Source: CAMCQY01 sp044370415 (GTDB lineage Bacteria > Planctomycetota > Planctomycetia > Pirellulales > UBA1268). Taken from it: 64,000 bases of DNA. Each line of letters starts with the position of its first letter. The first letter of the stretch is position 1. Below are positions 58,896 through 64,000 of the stretch, in pieces. Location: NCBI GenBank assembly GCA_044370415.1, contig JBILVO010000005.1, forward strand, positions 1 through 64,000, in the 5' to 3' direction. The notes under the pieces were generated by a model, which saw only the letters and a list, made by a program, of their open reading frames with translations, searched no databases and was not told the origin of the DNA. The position numbers and the translations under genes were made by a program.

Positions 58896-60059
58896 CTACT
58901 GGGCTGACGAGGTGCGGGACAGTGCCGCCGCAGCGAAGCCTGCGTCCGCGGCGGCCGGCTGCCGCGGCCCGGCCGCGGGCCCGGCCATTTCAGCCGTGGC
59001 GGGAACACCGTCGAGTCCCTCGCCGGCGCCGGTGCAGATCCGCCGCGTGAGGGTGTTGGAGCCGAGGTAGGGCAGGAAGCTGTGCTGCCGGCCGATGATC
59101 GGGGCGGCGTTGGTCGTGGTGAACTCGACGCCCGGCGGCAGCCAGCGGCGCGGCATGCCCACCTCGCCGAGCGCCTGCACGCGGACGTCGCGCTCCAGCA
59201 GCGGGAAGAACCGCAGCGCCTCGTCCTCGGAGTTGATGACCAGCGAGAGCCGGTCGATGCACAGGGCAGCTTCGCGGTGCGGTCCGCGGGCGGCGAGGCA
59301 GTCGCACCGCACGGCGGGCGCGACGAGCACCAGGTGCGTCCGTCCCTCGCGGTCCGTCCATGGCGTGCCGTCGGGCTCGCTGACCCCCAGGCCGCTGGCG
59401 AGATCGTCGAGGGCGCCCAGCGACACGACCGCGCCGAAGCTGTAGCCGACGATCGCGACGGGCCGCGCGGGGGCGATCCGGCCCAGGAACCAGGCGAGGT
59501 AGTGGGCGTCGGCGCGGGCGCGGTCGAGCTTTGCCCGCCCGTCACGCAGGAGAATGCCCTGCTGCTCGCTCGGCCAGGAGAAGATCACCGTCTGGGCGGG
59601 GGCCGTGCCGGAGCAGCACTCCGCCATCCGGGCTGCCAGCAGCACTCCCTGCTGGCGGGCATCGGCGTGGTCGTAGCGGTTGCCGTGGATGAAGACGACC
59701 AGCGGCCGCTCCTGCTCCAAAAACAGCGTGTCGATGTCGGACCGTTCCCAGCGGCGGCCACCGCAGCGGGTGGCGGAAGGGCAGTCTGTGGCGGGGGCCC
59801 CGGCGGGTGGCGTGGCGGGCACGTACCGCTCGACGGCGACGCGGGCGGCAGAGGGGGGCCGCGGCACCGCCGGCAGTCCGCGGGTGCTCACGGCCCAGAT
59901 GTCGTCGCCCGGGGCCACGGCTGCCGCGGGAGCCTGGCAGCCGGCCGGTCGCGCCGCATCGGCACGCGCTGCGCCGGCGCAGACCGCGACCGCGCATGCC
60001 GCGAGCGCGACGAGGACCGGTCGAACGCGGCACGGACGCGGCAGGAGCACCGAGGACAC
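58896..60059 (-). CDS. Exported alpha/beta hydrolase
   Basis: About 387 residues. The signal-like segment (RPVLVALAACAVAVCAGAARADA) is followed by an alpha/beta-hydrolase domain: VVFIHGNRYDHADARQQG (oxyanion strand), AIVGYSFGAVVSLGAL with nucleophile Ser in GYSFGAV, and SWPSEQQG. The C-terminal ~45 residues (GPAAGPRQPAAADAGFAAAALS) are low-complexity. The start is uncertain: GTG 60059 was chosen for the signal peptide; other in-frame codons lie near. Substrate unknown; lipase or esterase possible. Confidence 0.65.
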   Translation of the reverse strand: MSSVLLPRPCRVRPVLVALAACAVAVCAGAARADAARPAGCQAPAAAVAPGDDIWAVSTRGLPAVPRPPSAARVAVERYVPATPPAGAPATDCPSATRCGGRRWERSDIDTLFLEQERPLVVFIHGNRYDHADARQQGVLLAARMAECCSGTAPAQTVIFSWPSEQQGILLRDGRAKLDRARADAHYLAWFLGRIAPARPVAIVGYSFGAVVSLGALDDLASGLGVSEPDGTPWTDREGRTHLVLVAPAVRCDCLAARGPHREAALCIDRLSLVINSEDEALRFFPLLERDVRVQALGEVGMPRRWLPPGVEFTTTNAAPIIGRQHSFLPYLGSNTLTRRICTGAGEGLDGVPATAEMAGPAAGPRQPAAADAGFAAAALSRTSSAQ

Positions 60060-60380
60060 GACGGTGTTTGGGGGCAAAAAGGCGGCGGCGCGGCGGCTGC
60101 GAGAGCACCTTTCGACAACCCTAGCACGGGCCCTCGGCACACGTGCGCTGCGGCTGGAGAAAAACGTCGCTCGTCGGCAGCGGCCCGGCCGTAGAACCGG
60201 AACCGGCTGCGGCTTCGGAATCGCCCTCTTCGGGCTCAAGTCCCGCGACCGGCGCCGGCGCAAAAATTTCGTCGTGCGTCCGCTCCGCACCGAATCGTGA
60301 GCTAGGGTTTGGAGGCGTCGTCGCGGACGACGCATCGTGTGCGACCGCGGCACCCGCCGCGGTGGATGGAGATGCCAATC
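60060..60380. other. Divergent intergenic region between hydrolase and Cys-rich protein
   Basis: About 320 nt, GC-rich. It contains short inverted repeats such as GCGTCGTCGCGGACGACGC near 60317-60335, close to the Cys-rich protein start. No gene or clear promoter was seen. Confidence 0.35.
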
Positions 60381-60683
60381 ATGTGCCGTGCCCTCTGTCT
60401 GATGATCGCCCTCGGCAGCCTCGCGGCCGCCCCCGGATGCAGCAGTTGCTTCGGCAGTGCCAACAGCTGCCGCCGTCCCTCGTTCATGGAGTTCCGCTCG
60501 CCCTGCTCGGGCGGCGGGAGCATGAGTCCTGCCCCGTGCGGCCCGGCCTGTGCGCCGGCGTGCGAGCCGGCGTGCGGTCCTGCCTGTGGCTCGGGCTGTG
60601 GCTCGGGCTGCGGCGAGAGCGGCGCAATGATGATGTCGCCCTCGTCGTCGCCGGTCGTGGTCGAGCAGGGCACGTTCAGCTGA
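60381..60683 (+). CDS. Small Cys/Gly/Pro-rich putative lipoprotein
   Basis: 100 residues. The N-terminal hydrophobic stretch MCRALCLMIALGSLAAAPGCSSC has a lipobox-like APGC. The body is a Cys-rich repeat CGPACAPACEPACGPACGSGC, in which Cys recurs every 4 residues, followed by a Ser/Met end. GGAG lies 9 nt before ATG 60381. No family recognised; such Cys-rich small proteins are common in planctomycete surface proteomes, and a disulfide-crosslinked role is inferred only from composition. Confidence 0.55.
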   Translation: MCRALCLMIALGSLAAAPGCSSCFGSANSCRRPSFMEFRSPCSGGGSMSPAPCGPACAPACEPACGPACGSGCGSGCGESGAMMMSPSSSPVVVEQGTFS

Positions 60684-60837
60684 CGTGCCGGGGTGCCGGG
60701 GCCGCCACCGGCCCTGCCCGCCCCTCCGGTGATGCGCCGCTCTTGCCGGCCAAGCGTCGGGCAAGCGGCACGACGTGTGCCCGCTCCCGATTCGAGCGGC
60801 TCGTCACCGGGGGGGCGATCGCGGCCCCGCCGCCCCC

Positions 60838-60843
60838 TATAAT
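60838..60843 (+). promoter_or_regulatory. ffh -10 box
   Basis: Consensus TATAAT about 27 nt before the ffh ATG; CGGAG at 60861-60865 serves as ribosome site. The -35 is not evident. Confidence 0.55.
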
Positions 60844-60870
60844 CGCGGCCCCCCCGACCACGGAGCCGCC

Positions 60871-62343
60871 ATGTTCGAGTCGCTGACCGCCTCGCTGTCC
60901 TCGGCCATCAACGCCCTGCGCGGCCGCGGCAAGCTCACGGACGCGAACATGCGGGAGGGGCTCTCCGGGGTCCGCACCGCCCTGCTCGAGGCGGACGTCG
61001 CCTACGACGTCGTCGACTCGTTCCTGTCGCGTGTGGTCGCCGATGCGACCGGTGCCCGGGTGCTCGAGTCGCTCGACCCGGCCCAGCAGCTCGTGGGCAT
61101 CGTGCATCGCGAGCTGGTCGACCTGATGGGCCCGGTGGACCATTCCCTCCACCTGCAGCCGGGCACGACGACGATCCTGATGCTCTGCGGCCTGCAGGGC
61201 TCGGGGAAGACGACCTCCTGCGGCAAGCTCGCCAAGCGGATCAAGCAGCAGGGGGCGGGCGTGATGCTCGTCGCCGCCGACCTGCAGCGGCCGGCGGCCA
61301 TCGAGCAGCTGGCGGTGCTCGGCCGGCAGATCGGCGTGCCGGTGCACGTGCCCGACGGCCAGACCGATCCCGTGGCGGTCTGCAACGCCGGCGTCGCCCG
61401 CGCCAAAAAGGAGGGGATCTCGGTCGTCATCCTCGACACGGCCGGGCGGCTGTCGATCGACGAGGCCCTCATGCAGGAGCTCGCGCGGATCGACCGCACG
61501 GTCGGGCCCGACCAGGTCTATCTCGTCGTCGACGCCATGACCGGGCAGGACGCGGTCCGCAGCGCCAAGGCCTTCAACGACGCCCTCGAACTCGACGGCG
61601 TGATCATGACGAAGCTCGACGGCGACGCCCGCGGCGGTGCGGCGCTCTCGGTGAAGAGCGTGACGGGCGTGCCGATCAAGTTCGTCGGCACCGGCGAGCA
61701 GATCGAGGCGCTCGAGGATTTCCATCCCGAGCGGATGGCCGGCCGCATCCTCGGCATGGGCGACGTCGTCACGCTCGTGGAGGAGGCCCAGCGGAAGTTC
61801 GACCAGGAGGAGATGAAACTGCAGGAGGAGCGGCTCCGCGCCGGCGAGTTCACGCTCGACGACTTCAAGAAGGTGCTCCTGCAGACGAGGCGGCTCGGGC
61901 CGATGGGCAAGGTGCTCGGGATGATCCCCGGCATGGGCGGCATGCAGGAGATGCTCGCCGGCAACGACCTCGACAAGGACGTGGACAGGCTCTTCGGCAT
62001 CATCGACTCGATGACGCCGGCGGAGCGGCGGCAGCCGTCGCGGCTCATCGACCAGTCGCGCCGCCGGCGGATCGCGGTCGGCGCCGGCGTCGATCCCCAC
62101 GAGGTGAGCGACCTCGTCAAACAGTTCGACGGCATGAGCGCCATGATGAAGGGCATGGCCGGGCTGGGAATGCGCGACCGGCTCCGCGAGGTGCAGCGAC
62201 TGCAGTCGCAACTGGCCAACCCCGCCGCGCGGCTGGGCCGGCCCAAGGGAGACACGGGCAAGCGGCTCACCGCGGACGAGCGGCGGAAGCTCAAGAAGCA
62301 GCGCGAGAAGGATGCCCGCCGCAAGAAGCGCGGCGACCACTGA
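60871..62343 (+). CDS. ffh: Signal recognition particle protein Ffh
   Basis: 490-residue SRP54 GTPase, which binds signal sequences and SRP RNA and docks with FtsY. N domain MFESLTASLSSAINALRGRGKLT; G1 LCGLQGSGKTTSCGKLA; DLQRPAAIEQL; G3 LDTAGR; G4 TKLDGDARGG; GTGEQIEALEDFHPERMAGRILGMGDV; and the M-domain MIPGMGGMQEM with a Lys/Arg-rich tail (KKQREKDARRKKRG). TATAAT (60838-60843) gives a ~20 nt leader with GGAG 6 nt before ATG 60871. It heads the ribosomal rpsP-trmD-rplS block. Confidence 0.97.
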   Translation: MFESLTASLSSAINALRGRGKLTDANMREGLSGVRTALLEADVAYDVVDSFLSRVVADATGARVLESLDPAQQLVGIVHRELVDLMGPVDHSLHLQPGTTTILMLCGLQGSGKTTSCGKLAKRIKQQGAGVMLVAADLQRPAAIEQLAVLGRQIGVPVHVPDGQTDPVAVCNAGVARAKKEGISVVILDTAGRLSIDEALMQELARIDRTVGPDQVYLVVDAMTGQDAVRSAKAFNDALELDGVIMTKLDGDARGGAALSVKSVTGVPIKFVGTGEQIEALEDFHPERMAGRILGMGDVVTLVEEAQRKFDQEEMKLQEERLRAGEFTLDDFKKVLLQTRRLGPMGKVLGMIPGMGGMQEMLAGNDLDKDVDRLFGIIDSMTPAERRQPSRLIDQSRRRRIAVGAGVDPHEVSDLVKQFDGMSAMMKGMAGLGMRDRLREVQRLQSQLANPAARLGRPKGDTGKRLTADERRKLKKQREKDARRKKRGDH

Positions 62344-62378
62344 CCCGCGCCATCCGCGGGAGCCGTCCGTGGGAAAAG

Positions 62379-62402
62379 CCCCGTCGGTTGGGCTGACGGG
62401 GC
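62379..62402. terminator. Hairpin between ffh and rpsP
   Basis: CCCCGTC / GACGGGG stem with a 9-nt loop 40 nt after the ffh stop; no U-tract, so read-through or attenuation is possible. Confidence 0.4.
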
Positions 62403-62450
62403 GGTGCCAGGGCCGGAATTCCCGGGGAAAAGCCGGTCCGCGGGGTGGGC

Positions 62451-62478
62451 TTGGGTTCCGGCGTCCGTCAGGTACGCT
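62451..62478 (+). promoter_or_regulatory. Putative rpsP promoter
   Basis: TTGGGT (62451-62456), 16-nt spacer, TACGCT (62473-62478), giving a leader of about 30 nt before the rpsP GTG. Confidence 0.4.
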
Positions 62479-62516
62479 AAGGGGCTCGAGAAACGCCTTC
62501 CCAGGAGACGCACGCT

Positions 62517-62987
62517 GTGGCTGTGGTGATTCGGATGAAGCGGATGGGCCGGAAGAACCGGGCCTTCTACAGGATCTGCGCGACCGACCGCCGGAGCCCG
62601 CGGGACGGTCGTGTCATCGAGGTGCTCGGCACCTACGATCCGTCGGTCGCCGACACCGACGCGCGCTGCACCTTGAATGCCGAGCGACTCCACTACTGGC
62701 TCGGCGTGGGTGCCAAGCCCAGCGACGCCGTGCGGGTGCTCGTGAAGAAGTACGGCCCCAATGGCGTCCGTGCCAAGGAGATGGAGCAGGCCCGGGCGAA
62801 GCTGAAACTGCCGCGGGTGGTGCCCGACGCCGGCGAGCCCGTGTTCGTGCCGGAGCCCGTCGCGGCCCCCGCCTCGGCAGCAGCCGCAGTCGAAGCCGCG
62901 GCGGCGCCGGAGCAGGCTGCCGTCGAGACCGCCGCGCCGGTGGCTGAGCCGGCAGCCGAGTCGTCCACGGAAGCGACCCCAGAGTAG
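62517..62987 (+). CDS. rpsP: 30S ribosomal protein S16 with long acidic tail
   Basis: 156 residues. The S16 core is the first ~85 residues (VIRMKRMGRKNRAFYRICATDRRSPRDGRVIEVLGTYDP), followed by a low-complexity Ala/Pro/Glu tail of ~55 residues (residues ~100-156) that is not part of the fold. Typical S16 proteins are 80-100 residues. The start is GTG 62517 with AGGAG 9 nt upstream. A TTGGGT/TACGCT promoter-like pair lies at 62451-62478. Gene order is ffh-rpsP-trmD-rplS; rimM, often between rpsP and trmD, is missing here. Confidence 0.93.
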   Translation: MAVVIRMKRMGRKNRAFYRICATDRRSPRDGRVIEVLGTYDPSVADTDARCTLNAERLHYWLGVGAKPSDAVRVLVKKYGPNGVRAKEMEQARAKLKLPRVVPDAGEPVFVPEPVAAPASAAAAVEAAAAPEQAAVETAAPVAEPAAESSTEATPE

Positions 62988-63011
62988 GACCGCGATGCCC
63001 CGCCCCGTCCC

Positions 63012-63722
63012 ATGCGCATCGACATCCTCACCCTCTTTCCGGACATGTTCACGGGCTTCCTCGAGGGAAGCCTGCTCGGCGAGGCGCGCCGTCGCGGCCT
63101 GATCGACGTCGCCCTCACGAACATCCGCGACCATGCCACGGGAGTGCACAGGCAGGTCGACGACCGTCCCTACGGCGGCGGGCCCGGCATGCTGCTCATG
63201 CCCGGCCCCGTGGTGGACTGCGTCGAGGCGGTGCAGCAGCGGCCGCCCGCTCCAGGCCACCTCGTCATGCTCACGCCCGGCGGCCGACCGCTCACCCAGC
63301 GGGTGGTCGAGGAGCTGGCGGCACGCGAACGGCTCGTGCTGCTGTGCGGCCGCTACGAGGGCTTCGACGACCGCGTCCGCGCGACGCTCGAGCCCGACAT
63401 GATCTCCGTGGGCGACTACGTGCTCTCCGGCGGCGAGGTGGCGGCGATGGTGATCGTCGACGCCGTCGCCCGACTCCTGCCGGGTGTGCTCGGCGACGAG
63501 GAGAGCGCCCGCCAAGACTCCTTCTCGGGCGCCGGGCGGCTCGTGGAAGGCCCCCAGTACACGCGGCCGCGAGAGTTCCGCGGCCTGCGCGTGCCCGACG
63601 TGCTGTTGTCGGGCGACCATGGCCGGATCGCGACGTGGCGGCACGAACAGGCCGTCGCGGCGACCCAGCGCCGCTTCCCCTCCGTACCATCCGCCGACCC
63701 ATTTCCAAGGAGCATGCCGTGA
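63012..63722 (+). CDS. trmD: tRNA (guanine-37-N1) methyltransferase
   Basis: 236-residue SPOUT-fold methyltransferase that methylates G37 next to the anticodon. Seen: MRIDILTLFPDMF at the start, DDRPYGGGPGMLL, and the deep SAM-binding trefoil-knot segment LLCGRYEGFDDRV...ISVGDYVLSGGEVAAMVIVDAVARLLPGVLG, and the EGPQYTRP end. Length is normal. The stop (63720-63722) overlaps the rplS GTG start (GTGA), so translation is coupled. Confidence 0.97.
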   Translation: MRIDILTLFPDMFTGFLEGSLLGEARRRGLIDVALTNIRDHATGVHRQVDDRPYGGGPGMLLMPGPVVDCVEAVQQRPPAPGHLVMLTPGGRPLTQRVVEELAARERLVLLCGRYEGFDDRVRATLEPDMISVGDYVLSGGEVAAMVIVDAVARLLPGVLGDEESARQDSFSGAGRLVEGPQYTRPREFRGLRVPDVLLSGDHGRIATWRHEQAVAATQRRFPSVPSADPFPRSMP

Positions 63723-64000
63723 GCCAGAAGATCCTCGCCACAGTCGAAGCGTCGAGCCTCAAGACCGAGGTCCCCAGTTTCGCGATCGGCGACACCGTCG
63801 ACGTCCACACCCGGATCCTCGAGGGGGAGAAGGAGCGGATTCAGATCTTCAACGGCGTGGTCATCGCCCGCAGCGGCTCCGGCAGCCGGGAGATGTTCAC
63901 GGTGCGGCGGATCGTGGCGGGCGAGGGCGTGGAGCGGAAGTTCCCCCTCCACTCCCCGAAGATCGCCAAGGTGGAGGTGAAGCGGTCGGGCGTGTCCCGG
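63719..64000 (+). CDS. rplS: 50S ribosomal protein L19 (partial)
   Basis: First 94 residues; the gene continues beyond the window. SFAIGDTVDVHTRILEGEKERIQIFNGVVIARSGSGSREMFTVRRIVAGEGVERKFPLHSPKI is the L19 signature. GTG start at 63719 with AAGGAG 6 nt upstream, overlapping the trmD stop. Confidence 0.97.
   Translation, partial: MSQKILATVEASSLKTEVPSFAIGDTVDVHTRILEGEKERIQIFNGVVIARSGSGSREMFTVRRIVAGEGVERKFPLHSPKIAKVEVKRSGVSR

Noticed and set aside
1..64000. tRNA, rRNA, CRISPR array, insertion sequences
   Set aside because: I looked for TPsiC-type GTTCGAATC with matching acceptor stems, CRISPR-like spaced repeats and transposase motifs and saw none; tandem repeats found are 11-21 bp and directly abutting, not spaced.

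Overview
This window is about 64 kb of very GC-rich bacterial chromosome, densely packed with genes on both strands. It contains no rRNA, tRNA, insertion sequence or CRISPR array that I can recognise. The gene content points to a planctomycete of the Pirellulales type. Evidence includes two DUF1559 pseudopilin-like proteins, a YTV-repeat cell-surface protein, a secreted sulfatase, a DUF1080 protein, a SASA-type esterase, a LEPR-motif surface protein with Ig-like repeats, an exosortase with its sorting-signal substrate, and a B12-dependent ribonucleotide reductase. Assignment to a planctomycete is inferred from these families, not from a marker gene.

Layout. 1-8.2 kb: the start of nrdJ (leftward), then pfpI-like, fur-like and SASA esterase genes (rightward), an SGNH lipoprotein, a rhodanese and a sulfatase (leftward), and two small exported proteins. 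8.4-11 kb: two tandem paralogous outer-membrane barrel proteins. 11.4-18.2 kb: housekeeping genes (birA, an RlmM-like methyltransferase, inositol-phosphate synthase, an aminotransferase, a MobA-like protein) and a 20-residue polylysine peptide gene. 18.3-28.3 kb: a giant AsmA-like protein, then a leftward run of exosortase E/protease, EVE protein, BioF-like synthase and flavin monooxygenase, with the exosortase's probable substrate just upstream. 28.8-33.1 kb: the YTV/Cys-repeat surface protein, a small zinc ribbon, and lutC and lutB. 33.4-36.2 kb: a membrane-anchored PilB/GspE-like ATPase and a CvpA-like protein with an EF-hand-like segment. 36.2-39.2 kb: lutA behind sucCD. 39.4-43.2 kb: a glycosyltransferase, a sulfotransferase and lnt. 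43.4-58.7 kb: a surface-glycan locus (glycosyltransferases, methyltransferase, epimerases, nucleotidyltransferase, LEPR/Ig-like protein, CAP10-like transferase) flanked on each side by a copy of the same two-gene cassette, a DUF1559 pseudopilin followed by a short exported protein. 58.9-60.7 kb: an alpha/beta hydrolase and a Cys-rich lipoprotein candidate. 60.9-64 kb: ffh, rpsP, trmD and rplS (cut by the window end).

The most interesting themes are extracellular. One is an exosortase E-CAAX protease fusion beside a protein with an IPEID-type C-terminal sorting signal. The second is a duplicated pseudopilin plus small-secreted-protein cassette that keeps similar leaders, spacing and protein ends. 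The third is a predicted secretion ATPase whose soluble N-terminal domain is replaced by membrane helices. A separate DNA-level theme is repeated 11-20 bp tandem micro-duplications at gene ends, leaders and linker codons. Four of them span a stop codon.

All functional calls come from reading the sequence and family motifs; no database search was possible.
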